NCBI GenBank assembly: GCA_035559535.1
Contig: DATMBG010000006.1
Location: 97,369-161,368 of the forward strand
Direction of reading: 5' to 3'
Source: Candidatus Limnocylindrales bacterium
Lineage (GTDB): Bacteria > Moduliflexota > Moduliflexia > Moduliflexales > JAUQPW01
Length of the DNA stretch: 64,000 bases
In this document: positions 34,386 through 42,267 of the stretch, one piece after another
Layout: each line of letters begins with the position of its first letter
How positions within the stretch are numbered: position 1 is the first letter of the stretch
Notes under the pieces: model-generated
Seen by the model: only the letters and a program-made list of their open reading frames with translations
Database searches by the model: none
Told to the model about the DNA's origin: nothing
Position numbers and translations under genes: made by a program

Positions 34386-35610
34386 ATCCTAAAGATTTCC
34401 AATTTCGTCCGGGTAGAATCTTCCCGAGGATAACCGGATATCTGGCCCCTGTTGCCGGGGGAACATTGCTGGGAATCCCCAGGAAAGTCGCCCGGGCGAG
34501 TAAAGCAAAGAGAATAGCTTCTAAAGCGTCACTGGAATATCCGTACTCTTCCACCGTCTTGACGGAAATAGACTCAGAATGAAACGCTTTCTGAAGCATA
34601 GCCATCAAAGTTTTGTTTTTAGCACCTCCTCCACAGAGGATGAGCTCCAGAGAGCCTTCCCCTTTAAGGTTCCGATACCGATCAACCAAAAGGAATCGTC
34701 GGTAACTGTCTGCGATGGATTCAGCTGTGAAGGCGGTAGCCGTGGCCAGCAAATCCTTTGGAAAGATGCCCATCTCGTTTGCTTTTTTCAGTAGCTTTTG
34801 GAGAAACTCTCCGCCAAATTCTTCCCTGCCCGTGGTTTTAGGTGGGGGTTTCTTTAAGTAAGGATGGGCCATAAGCCAGTTGAGGAGATCTGGATGCACC
34901 TGCCCACCAGCCGCCATCTGACCATCTAAATCGAAGGAGAGCTTTCCCTGCGTCAGTTGGTTTATCAGTCCATCTATGATAAGGTTTCCGGGCCCGGTGT
35001 CGAAGGCGATAAGTTGATCTGGCTCTGCATGGGCCGGAATAAAGGTTACATTACTAATCCCACCAATGTTATTTACTGCCCGGGCCTTCACCTTATCCCG
35101 GAAGAGAAGATAATGGGCGTAAGGGGCCAGGGGAGCCCCTTCACCCCCTGCTGCAATATCCCTGGGACGGAAATCGGCCACTACCGTACAACCGGTCCTT
35201 TCTGCGATAATGGAAGGCTCTCCGATTTGTAGGGTGGATTTAACGGTTAAAAAACCTGCCTGGGGAGGTAATGCCGGTTCATATCGGGGTTCCGGCAAGT
35301 GATGAATAGTCTGACCATGGGAACCAATAAGATCAATCTCCTCCGGTCTGCATCCCCCTCGTTCCATGATCCTGAGAGCCGCCTGGGCAAATAATTCTCC
35401 CAGGTAGAAATTAAGGTGACAGATTTGATCAACTTTTCCTGCTTCCGGGGAGGAGAGTTCTAAAATTCTCTCTTTAACCCCCTCTGGAAAGGGATAGGTT
35501 TCAAAGCATAAAAGGTTTACCTGGGTCTCCAAATCACGACCCGTAATATCTACTAAAGCCGCGTCAATTCCATCTACAGAAGTTCCTGAAAGTAGACCGA
35601 TAACCTTCAT
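34375..35610 (-). CDS. anmK: Anhydro-N-acetylmuramic acid kinase
   Basis: Phosphorylates and opens 1,6-anhydro-MurNAc during cell-wall recycling. 411 residues, slightly above the usual 370-390. Signatures: GLLSGTSVDGIDAALVD, GSHGQTIHHLPE, GCTVVADFRPRDIAAGGEGAPLAPYAH, VNNIGGISNVTF, FDTGPGNLIIDGL and ELILCGGGAKNKTLMAML. It lies between malQ and treS on the same strand with short gaps or overlap, so the three are probably one transcript that mixes wall recycling with alpha-glucan metabolism. Confidence 0.95.
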   Translation of the reverse strand: MKVIGLLSGTSVDGIDAALVDITGRDLETQVNLLCFETYPFPEGVKERILELSSPEAGKVDQICHLNFYLGELFAQAALRIMERGGCRPEEIDLIGSHGQTIHHLPEPRYEPALPPQAGFLTVKSTLQIGEPSIIAERTGCTVVADFRPRDIAAGGEGAPLAPYAHYLLFRDKVKARAVNNIGGISNVTFIPAHAEPDQLIAFDTGPGNLIIDGLINQLTQGKLSFDLDGQMAAGGQVHPDLLNWLMAHPYLKKPPPKTTGREEFGGEFLQKLLKKANEMGIFPKDLLATATAFTAESIADSYRRFLLVDRYRNLKGEGSLELILCGGGAKNKTLMAMLQKAFHSESISVKTVEEYGYSSDALEAILFALLARATFLGIPSNVPPATGARYPVILGKILPGRNWKSLGYVS

Positions 35611-35650
35611 GGGACCAATAAGGAAGTTTTTAGTATCTACTTACCGGATA

Positions 35651-37177
35651 CTATTTACCCTTTATTCCCTCCCAATGTTGGGCTCTTCCATAAATCCATG
35701 TCATTTCCAGAAGTTTCTTTTTTATGGCAGGTGTAAGTTGTTCTGGCAAAAACCTCCACATCCAATTCCCTCTGGAAGTTGCCGGAAGGTTCATTCTGGC
35801 TTCTTCTCCTAAGCCTAGAATATCTTGCAAAGGAATGATGGCAATTTTCGCAACGGACATAAGTGCCAACCTGACAAATTCCCAATGAACTTCCTCTTCT
35901 GAGACCTCTCGTCCTATGTATTTACAAAATCTTTCCCTGTCTTCCGGAGTGGATTCATTCTGAAACCAGCCTCTCGCCGTGTTATTGTCATGGGTTCCTG
36001 TATACACAACGCAATTTTTTACATGATTATGAGGGGCATGGACGCTGGTCGGAAGATCTTCTCCAAAGGCAAAAACAAGGACCTTCATACCGGGAAATCC
36101 AAAGAGCTCCATTATTTCTATGACCTCCGGAGTGATTACCCCCAGGTCTTCAGCAATAATAGGAAGATTTACAAAATGCCGGGATAGCGTACTGAAAAAG
36201 TCCTTGACGGATACTTCAATCCATTGCCCTTTTACTGCAGTTTTCTCGGTTGCCGGAACTTCCCAGTAGGCGACAAATCCCCTAAAATGGTCCAATCGGA
36301 TCTGGTCAAAAAATTTCAAGTTGTGCCCAATACGCTTAATCCACCAGGCATAACGGGTTTCCCTCAAAACATCCCACCTGTAAACGGGATTTCCCCAGAG
36401 CTGACCGGTTTCACTGAAGTAATCCGGAGGTACCCCGGCTACAAAAGCCGGTTTTTTTTCTTCATTAAGCTTAAATAGCTGAGGATTTGCCCACACATCG
36501 GCACTGTCATAACTTACATAAATGGGTAAGTCCCCTATAATCCGGATATTTTTACTCCGACAATAATCTTTAAGGGAATACCATTGTTTAAAAAACAGAT
36601 ACTGGAAAAACTTTTCCCTCCGAATCCTATCCGCCAGTCGGGTTTTCCATTCCTTAATAGCCTCTTCTCTTCTATCCCTTAAATCTTCCGGCCATTGACC
36701 CCAAACAACCCCTTTGAATTCCTCCTTGAGGGCTGCAAATAAGGCATAATCCTCTAACCAGGAGGAGTTTTCCGTGCAGAAATCCTCAAATTCATCTTCT
36801 TTTCCTATCCGGCTCTTGGACTTCTCATAAGTTAAATGAAGAATTTTTCTTTTGTACTCTGTAACCGCTTCATAATCTACCTTCTCCCTGGGAAAGGAAG
36901 GATGATCTTCTACTTCAGATTTCAAAAGAAGTCCTTCCTCTACCAGAAGGTCAGGACTGATGAGGATCGGGTTTCCGGCAAACGCCGAATAACTACTGTA
37001 GGGAGAGTTTCCAAGGGCCGGGTCGGTCGGATTTAGGGGAAGAATCTGCCATAAACTTTGATCGGTTTCCGTAAGAAAATTTACAAATCTGTAGGCCTCC
37101 GGCCCCAGATCTCCTATACCATAGGGGGATGGAAGGGAAGTAATGTGAAGAAGAATTCCACTTTCTCTTTCCTTCAT
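35651..37177 (-). CDS. malQ: 4-alpha-glucanotransferase
   Basis: GH77 amylomaltase, 508 residues. ERESGILLHITSLPSPYGIGDLG, QILPLNPTD, SPYSSYSAFAGNP, nucleophile region QIRLDHFRGFVAYWEVPA, acid/base PIIAEDLGVITPEVI and GTHDNNTARGWF are the family landmarks. Disproportionates maltooligosaccharides and would supply maltose and longer glucans to the TreS-maltokinase and GlgX reactions. First gene of the malQ-anmK-treS run (40 bp to anmK). Confidence 0.96.
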   Translation of the reverse strand: MKERESGILLHITSLPSPYGIGDLGPEAYRFVNFLTETDQSLWQILPLNPTDPALGNSPYSSYSAFAGNPILISPDLLVEEGLLLKSEVEDHPSFPREKVDYEAVTEYKRKILHLTYEKSKSRIGKEDEFEDFCTENSSWLEDYALFAALKEEFKGVVWGQWPEDLRDRREEAIKEWKTRLADRIRREKFFQYLFFKQWYSLKDYCRSKNIRIIGDLPIYVSYDSADVWANPQLFKLNEEKKPAFVAGVPPDYFSETGQLWGNPVYRWDVLRETRYAWWIKRIGHNLKFFDQIRLDHFRGFVAYWEVPATEKTAVKGQWIEVSVKDFFSTLSRHFVNLPIIAEDLGVITPEVIEIMELFGFPGMKVLVFAFGEDLPTSVHAPHNHVKNCVVYTGTHDNNTARGWFQNESTPEDRERFCKYIGREVSEEEVHWEFVRLALMSVAKIAIIPLQDILGLGEEARMNLPATSRGNWMWRFLPEQLTPAIKKKLLEMTWIYGRAQHWEGIKGK

Positions 37178-37544
37178 GTTTTTTACTGTCTTCTAAGGCC
37201 AGGCTTGAAATGTGGACCTGTTAAGAGCAAAATAACGCCCTGCCCCACAGCCAGCAAGCCGTTATTTGCTTCCGCAAATTAACAATCTGTTTGCTTATCC
37301 GGGGCGTAATACCAAATCTGATAAAAAATGTTGTATTCAAAACGTACGATTTCCTGAATAACCGATCCTAATCTGGGCCATGGAGACATAAGGACCTGGG
37401 GATTTTGGGACTGAGAGACGCGGGAGTACCAACGCAAGGCCTTGCGTTTTTGCCCCAAAACTCCCCGTCTCCGTGCCTTTCTGTCACCGTATCTCAAAAG
37501 GGAGTCCTTCCTGGGGGAAGGTTTAAAAACTCCAAACGTGTAGG
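37178..37544. other. Gap with palindromes between malQ and the metzincin-like gene
   Basis: 367 bp. It holds the perfect 18-bp palindrome AACGCAAGGCCTTGCGTT (37431-37448), flanked by partly complementary AGACGCGGGAG and CTCCCCGTCT. It also holds a GCAAAATAACG/CGTTATTTGC inverted repeat around 37228-37270. These look like further members of the intergenic palindrome class. No gene or promoter recognised. Confidence 0.55.
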
Positions 37545-38423
37545 CTAATGAGGAATTCCCCTCGATACCTTCTCGGTTCTGGCTTGGGATAACTGTTCCA
37601 TGGACTCTTTTTGAGTAGCTTCCCAAACCTTTGTTAATTGCTCAAATTCTGCTAAACCAGGGTAAATAAAAACCATCAAAGCACTGGATGCCATGATGGT
37701 ACAATTCCGGCGACCCTGACCTCGAGGCGTACAATCTCTGACATGTTTGGTTCCTAAGGCATGGTAAAACTCGTGCTTTGCCATAGCCTGCAGGGTGAGC
37801 GTAACCTTATCGATGGGTGATTCGAACTGGAGTTCTTGCCGATCCCGTCCGGCAATATGAATGCTGCGATTAAAGTCGGCGTAGTATTGAGGATGCGCAA
37901 TTAAGCATTCGACATGTTCAAAATCCTTGTCTACATACTCCGGATCAAAATCTAAAGCATGCCCTTTTCCATCGATAACAAAGGTAATTCCCCCATAGGA
38001 ACGGGAGAGAACTCGAGGATCCAAAGCAGTATTGGTCTGTTTATACTGTTTTAAATAGTTGGAATCTTCATAAATGCCGAACCAGATCGCACCCTCTTCA
38101 GGCTGTGAAACGATTCTGAATTCCGGAATAGGGAGCATAAAAATCTCCAACTGTAAATCATGTAAAACCCTCTGAAGGATCTCCGAAAGGTCGATTGGGT
38201 AGGTGGTGCTGCCTATAAGAATGGGAATTCGAGTTTCTCCAAACCTGTACACCGGGATATAACCCTTCTCCAGCCATTTCAGAAATCGGCCTTGTTCTGA
38301 TCGCTGCAAAGACTTATCTTGAATAACTTCACTGGATACAGAAACCTTTTGTTGGGCCATTGCCGGACTTATCCAGAGAAGCAGGACGAAAACCAATGGT
38401 ATAAGAAGTCGTATAAACTGCAT
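37545..38423 (-). CDS. Exported metzincin-type zinc metalloprotease-like protein
   Basis: 292 residues. The signal peptide (MQFIRLLIPLVFVLLLWISPAMA) is cleaved probably before QQKVS. The body contains KHEFYHALGTKH, an exact HExxHxxGxxH zinc motif (H217, E218, H221, G224, H227), followed 17 residues later by CTIMAS with M244 in the place of a metzincin Met-turn. Upstream is a region with VRRFGETRIPIL-type strands and a FVIDGKGHALDFDPEYVD segment that is consistent with the fold's sheet. The family is not one I recognise by name. Two cysteine pairs fit a periplasmic protein. Protease activity is inferred from the motif only. Confidence 0.7.
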   Translation of the reverse strand: MQFIRLLIPLVFVLLLWISPAMAQQKVSVSSEVIQDKSLQRSEQGRFLKWLEKGYIPVYRFGETRIPILIGSTTYPIDLSEILQRVLHDLQLEIFMLPIPEFRIVSQPEEGAIWFGIYEDSNYLKQYKQTNTALDPRVLSRSYGGITFVIDGKGHALDFDPEYVDKDFEHVECLIAHPQYYADFNRSIHIAGRDRQELQFESPIDKVTLTLQAMAKHEFYHALGTKHVRDCTPRGQGRRNCTIMASSALMVFIYPGLAEFEQLTKVWEATQKESMEQLSQARTEKVSRGIPH

Positions 38424-39179
38424 CTTCTCATGAGGATAGAGGGTAATTCTAATTGAAACGTAGAGATCATTTCAGAGATTATATTACCCGCCGAACCCTA
38501 TCCTTCCCCTCTCTAAGTTTTAATTTTTACCTCTTAGAGGTCAACTCCTGTTGAAATATTTTAAGCTATCAAACGAGATGTTCGACCTACTTGTCTATAT
38601 TTCTCCTAGCATAAACCCTGCCAATTCCTGTTTCCTTGTTTTCTATTTACTGAAATATAAAACGAAGTAAAGGTTATCTCAAGGATTTTCATTCTTTTAA
38701 GATCCTCTTCTGAATATTTCTGAAGAGGTTGAACCAAACCCCCGGGCCGAATATCTGTAGCATTAAGCGAAGAACCCATGGTAAAGATGGAGGATTTTTA
38801 GCTTTGTGAGAACCTGTCCTGAACCCTTCCGTTGCCTGATATTTCGGCAAGGGAAAGTCATTCCGCTTCCCCTAAAAGCAGTTCTTGAGTTCCAAAAAAA
38901 CTTTAAGGAGAAAATAATGATTAACATTTATTAATTTCTACTTGCAAATTTTATTAACCTTTGTTAATTACAATACCATGTCAACAACAAAGGTGCAACG
39001 GATGGCTTTAGGCTACTTTTCAGAGGGACGGTTTCCCAAGGAGGAAAGTAACCCCACCTAAGACCCTGAGATCCCATTGATGAGATTCATGGAACAGGAT
39101 TTACAGGATTTTCTTTCGATTACCTTCCGAGATCTTGTAAATTCCGTCTATTTCCATTCCGTGGAGTTTGTTCCAGTTT
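38424..39179. other. 756 bp gap without a called gene
   Basis: The longest non-coding stretch. 38900-38975 is very AT-rich with repeated ATTAA(C/T) text. 38980-39061 is GC-richer with a TTTCC/GGAAA hairpin and reads as a 27-codon frame from an ATG at 38978 without a Shine-Dalgarno. 39096-39165 contains GGATTTACAGGATTTTC and an imperfect inverted partner. I suspect leader or regulatory sequence for the downstream pair but recognise no known RNA. Confidence 0.4.
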
Positions 39180-40004
39180 ATGTCGACTAATACCAGGCTC
39201 ATGTTCCTTGCCAGTGAAAGGTTTGAGAAAGGTAATACCCTTCGAGGGGCTTTTTTGGTAACAGATGATAAAACCATACCTCTAGAGTTTCGATGTACTC
39301 AGCCTGTTCAACCAACCGATCTTCAAAAAATATTGTACGGGCATATCTTGGAGCAGTATGTATTGATTGAATTACTGGCCATGCCGTTAATTCAGGCCGC
39401 CCGGGAAAAACCGGATTTGATTTTAGTTCGAAATCCATTTTTCCTGGAACTTCGCCCTAAAATCGAGATCCCTGTTCTATGCCTTCTTAAAGAGACAGAA
39501 GGCCGAAGGCATAAAAATATCGAAACCCGACTGCTTCTCGACCGACGGGATCGGATGGATATCATCTTAACGACAGCAGGACCAAGTAAGGAGGCTGTCA
39601 TTCAGGCTTTATCTAAAATCCAGGGACTTAAGTTTCAACCCCATCAAATTATAGGGCATCTTCCTTATACAATTGGAAAAAATGTCTCCAAAGAAACGGC
39701 CCAGAAGATTCGTATTCTTCTTGAAAAGGCTGGAGCGACGGTAAAGCTGACCCCCTCTATTCAAAAGACCACATTTTCTACACAGATTATTCAGGACGAC
39801 CAGATTCTTCATTCCGAGTCCGGTCGGTTTGAGTCTCTCATCTTAATAACCCATCGGGATTTTGCCGATGAACGAAGTCAACAGCGGATTATTCTCAACC
39901 AGATATTTAAACAATACAACTTAATTGAACCCTTTGATCGTATTGCAGCGGCGCTGAAACAAGTTCATGCACAAAATTTGGATACAAGATCCCTCTCTAT
40001 CTAA
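39180..40004 (+). CDS. Protein with ribosomal L7/L12 C-terminal-like domain
   Basis: 274 residues from the ATG at 39180 (GGAG at 39163-39166; a TTG at 39168 is less likely). The first 120 residues are unlike anything I recognise. Residues about 125-192 match the L7/L12 C-terminal domain along its whole length: MDIILTTAGPSKEAVIQAL corresponds to the FDVIL..AG.NKVAVIKAV segment, and VSKETAQKIRILLEKAGATV to VSK..A......LE.AGA.V. The GLGLKEAK factor-binding loop is changed to GLKFQPHQ. The C-terminus has a helical part ending near SLSI. It overlaps the SNF2 gene by 38 bp, so the two are co-translated. Function unknown. Confidence 0.75.
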   Translation: MSTNTRLMFLASERFEKGNTLRGAFLVTDDKTIPLEFRCTQPVQPTDLQKILYGHILEQYVLIELLAMPLIQAAREKPDLILVRNPFFLELRPKIEIPVLCLLKETEGRRHKNIETRLLLDRRDRMDIILTTAGPSKEAVIQALSKIQGLKFQPHQIIGHLPYTIGKNVSKETAQKIRILLEKAGATVKLTPSIQKTTFSTQIIQDDQILHSESGRFESLILITHRDFADERSQQRIILNQIFKQYNLIEPFDRIAAALKQVHAQNLDTRSLSI

Positions 40005-41736
40005 ACCCGACATTTCCGACGATCTGACCCCACCGTGGAGGGTAACTTTATCCCCCATTGAGTTACGGGTTATAGAATGTCGGGGAGATGAGGCCTCCTC
40101 GGTAGTAGGCCATACTCTGGAGGTAAGGAACTCCTTACTCCCGGTTTATGGTTCATTATCCTTTATCCACTTCTCCCCTCTCCAACCTCCTGGAATACAA
40201 GGAAAAATATTTTATGGGGAGGCTTCTCTTCAAGAAGAAACTACTTCTGGAACGAGGCTTCCTATTCGTCCTTCTAAAACGGAGGGGTTGCCTGTTCGAT
40301 CTTTACAAAGAAGTAAAAATATCTCGTGGGACCTCATTTATTCTCTGTTAACCCCATCCGGCAGTCTCAGCCTTCCCGGAGAACTTTATTCCTATCAGCG
40401 GATAGGAGTAGAGTTTTTAATCTCTCACCCGGAGGCTCTATTAGCCGATGAAATGGGAACAGGCAAGACCGTTATGACAACGGTTGCCATTAAAATTTTA
40501 TTTCAACAGAATAAAATCCGAAAAGCCCTGATTGTTTGTCCACTCAGTATGGTAGGAGTTTGGGAAGAACACCTAGATAAATGGGCACCGGGTTTATCTT
40601 TGTTAACAATGCGAGGGGGGCGAGAAACCCGTAAATGGATCTGGGAATGTCCTGTCCAGATTTTGTTGACAACCTTTGATACCTTACGAAGTGACCTGCT
40701 GGATGAAGATTCTTTTATAAGCCGGGATATGTTAAAGGAGATTGATTTGGTAGTGGTGGATGAGGCACAAAATATCAAAAATTCTTCCAGTGGGCGAAGC
40801 CAGGCGGTAAAAAAAATTCCTGCGCGGTGGCGTTGGGCATTGACCGGAACGCCTTTAGAAAATCGATTGGAGGATTTAAGTTCGATATTTGAATTTGTTA
40901 AGCCCAATTGTCTACCTCAGAATGGATTAACTCCAAAGTTGGCCCAGCAACTCGTTAAACCGTATTTATTAAGGCGGCTTAAACGAGATGTTATGAAGGA
41001 TCTTCCTCCTAAAATTAAGCAAGACACCTGGCTGGAATTAGATGCCTTCCAGCGTCGAGCTTATCAAAGGGCCCTTTATCAAGGCCAACATCATCTTGAA
41101 CGGATGGGTCGAAAGGGTTCTACTTCTCCACTACGGGCTCATATCTTTGCCATTATTCAGACCCTTAAACAGATTTGTAATTTTGCCCCAGGAAAAGCCA
41201 CCAGTCCTAAAACAGAAGCCCTCATAGAGTTGGTTGAAAAAATCCTTGCCAATGGAAAGAAAGTACTTGTTTTCTCCCAGTATCAGGAAGAGGGTGTTTA
41301 CAAATTAGCAAAAGCCCTTGAAGCCTATGGGGTTGTGATATATACGGGAACAATGTCCGAACGAGAGCGTCAAAGTGCAATAGCTACTTTTCGTCGCAGC
41401 CCGAATAAATCGATCTTCCTGGCCTCCGTACGATCTGCCGGGGTTGGATTGACGCTGACGGAGGCTAATTATGTTGTTCACTTTGATCACTGGTGGAATC
41501 CGGCCCTCATGTGGCAGGCAGAAGATCGGGCTCACCGAAGAGGACAAACCGAACCCGTTCATATCTACCATCTCTGGATGCGAAATACGATTGAAATGCA
41601 GATTTATAATAAACTGAAAGAAAAGGGACTACTTTTTCAGGAAGTCATGGAGGATCTTTCATCGGAAGTTGTGGAAAATTCCATTACAACCGAAGAATGG
41701 TTAGAAATGCTGGGTCTAAAATCCCTTTCCCGATAG
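39967..41736 (+). CDS. SNF2/RapA-type DEAD-like helicase
   Basis: 589 residues. About 140 N-terminal residues of unknown type precede a complete SNF2 ATPase: Q-like YSYQRIGVEFL, motif I LADEMGTGKTV, motif II VVVDEAQNIKN, motif III ALTGTPLENR, then motif IV region VLVFSQYQEEG, V SAGVGLTLTEANYVVHFD and VI WQAEDRAHRRGQTEPV. SNF2 proteins use ATP to move along duplex DNA and remodel bound proteins; bacterial ones include RapA and genome-defence components. No restriction or nuclease partner is visible, so I do not call a defence system. Coupled to the L7/L12-like gene upstream. Confidence 0.9.
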   Translation: MHKIWIQDPSLSKPDISDDLTPPWRVTLSPIELRVIECRGDEASSVVGHTLEVRNSLLPVYGSLSFIHFSPLQPPGIQGKIFYGEASLQEETTSGTRLPIRPSKTEGLPVRSLQRSKNISWDLIYSLLTPSGSLSLPGELYSYQRIGVEFLISHPEALLADEMGTGKTVMTTVAIKILFQQNKIRKALIVCPLSMVGVWEEHLDKWAPGLSLLTMRGGRETRKWIWECPVQILLTTFDTLRSDLLDEDSFISRDMLKEIDLVVVDEAQNIKNSSSGRSQAVKKIPARWRWALTGTPLENRLEDLSSIFEFVKPNCLPQNGLTPKLAQQLVKPYLLRRLKRDVMKDLPPKIKQDTWLELDAFQRRAYQRALYQGQHHLERMGRKGSTSPLRAHIFAIIQTLKQICNFAPGKATSPKTEALIELVEKILANGKKVLVFSQYQEEGVYKLAKALEAYGVVIYTGTMSERERQSAIATFRRSPNKSIFLASVRSAGVGLTLTEANYVVHFDHWWNPALMWQAEDRAHRRGQTEPVHIYHLWMRNTIEMQIYNKLKEKGLLFQEVMEDLSSEVVENSITTEEWLEMLGLKSLSR

Positions 41737-41770
41737 CCTTCCTCACCTTCGCATTTTCTCTTAAGTTATT

Positions 41771-41850
41771 GATTTATCCACACTTCCAACCCCTCCATAC
41801 TTCCATACTCCCACACCCCCCTACTTCCATACTCCCATACTTCGACCTTC
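41771..41850. repeat. Short-period repeat, CCCATAC/CCCACAC family, copy 3
   Basis: About 80 bp of CCATACTTCCATACTCCCACACC-type units after the SNF2 stop. Same text as copies at 5280 and 30796. It lacks the opposite arm present there. Confidence 0.6.
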
Positions 41851-41879
41851 TTCGTGGATAAAATAGAATGAATTCGGGA

Positions 41880-41910
41880 TTGACAGGAAGGATAAAAGGT
41901 TAATTGTAAT
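41880..41910 (+). promoter_or_regulatory. Possible sigma-70 promoter of the glutaredoxin gene
   Basis: Perfect TTGACA at 41880-41885 and TGTAAT at 41905-41910, with a long 19 bp spacer. It would start transcription just upstream of the Shine-Dalgarno at 41923. Confidence 0.4.
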
Positions 41911-41937
41911 AAGAAGGGGAAGGGAGGTGAGTGAAGA

Positions 41938-42171
41938 ATGGCTAAAAAAGTGGTAGTTTATCATTCAACCGGTTGAAGACCCTGTCATCAGGCGATGGAG
42001 TATCTATCGCAGAAAGGGGTAGCCTTTACCGAAAAAAATGTAAGTGAAGATCCCCAGGCTTTGGAGGAATTATTCCAGCTTGGAAGCCAGGGAACTCCGA
42101 CGATTCTTATCGATGGAGACATGATCATTGGATTCAACCGGGCCAGGATTGATGAATTACTGAGCAAATAG
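41938..42171 (+). CDS. Glutaredoxin-like protein with in-frame UGA at the active site, candidate selenoprotein
   Basis: A 77-codon frame with UGA at codon 13 (41974-41976), invisible to normal ORF calling. It starts with MAKKVVVYHSTG, then UGA, then RPCHQAMEYLSQKG, so UGA stands for the first residue of the C-x-x-C redox motif (U-R-P-C). The rest is a standard small glutaredoxin/NrdH-like domain: TEKNVSEDPQALEEL, the cis-proline segment GTPTILIDGD and the end GFNRARIDELL. GGAGGTGA at 41923-41930 is a near-perfect Shine-Dalgarno 7 nt before the ATG. A stem-loop of bacterial SECIS type follows the UGA. The frame is otherwise intact with no other stop or frameshift, which argues against a pseudogene. 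Translation as a selenoprotein needs selA, selB, selC and selD elsewhere. The alternative is a single-base Cys (UGU/UGC) to stop mutation. Confidence 0.85.
41974..42010 (+). promoter_or_regulatory. Candidate bacterial SECIS element
   Basis: UGA at 41974-41976. Stem GCGAT (41992-41996) pairs with ATCGC (42006-42010), enclosing the 9-nt loop GGAGTATCT. The apical loop begins with GG and lies 21 nt after the UGA, inside the 16-37 nt range described for SelB-dependent bacterial elements, which need a G in the first two loop positions. Confidence 0.65.
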
Positions 42172-42208
42172 TTTTACCTGTCCTGGTCGTTTATTGAGGT
42201 TTAAGGAA

Positions 42209-42255
42209 AGACCTCCGAGGTTTAGAAAATAAGGCCCTTCGCACCCCGGAGGTCT
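42209..42255. terminator. Inverted repeat between convergent genes
   Basis: AGACCTCCG (42209-42217) pairs with CGGAGGTCT (42247-42255) around a 29-nt loop, between the glutaredoxin and ABC-2 permease stops. No long T-run follows, so terminator function is only likely by position. Confidence 0.45.
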
Positions 42256-42267
42256 AAGAAGTAATTG

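Noticed and set aside
38978-39061. 27-codon open frame and possible structured RNA
   Set aside because: No Shine-Dalgarno, and the pattern does not match any RNA class I know; kept only as a note in the gap entry.
39967-41736. Defence system because of an SNF2 helicase
   Set aside because: No nuclease, methylase or phospholipase-D partner in the neighbourhood.
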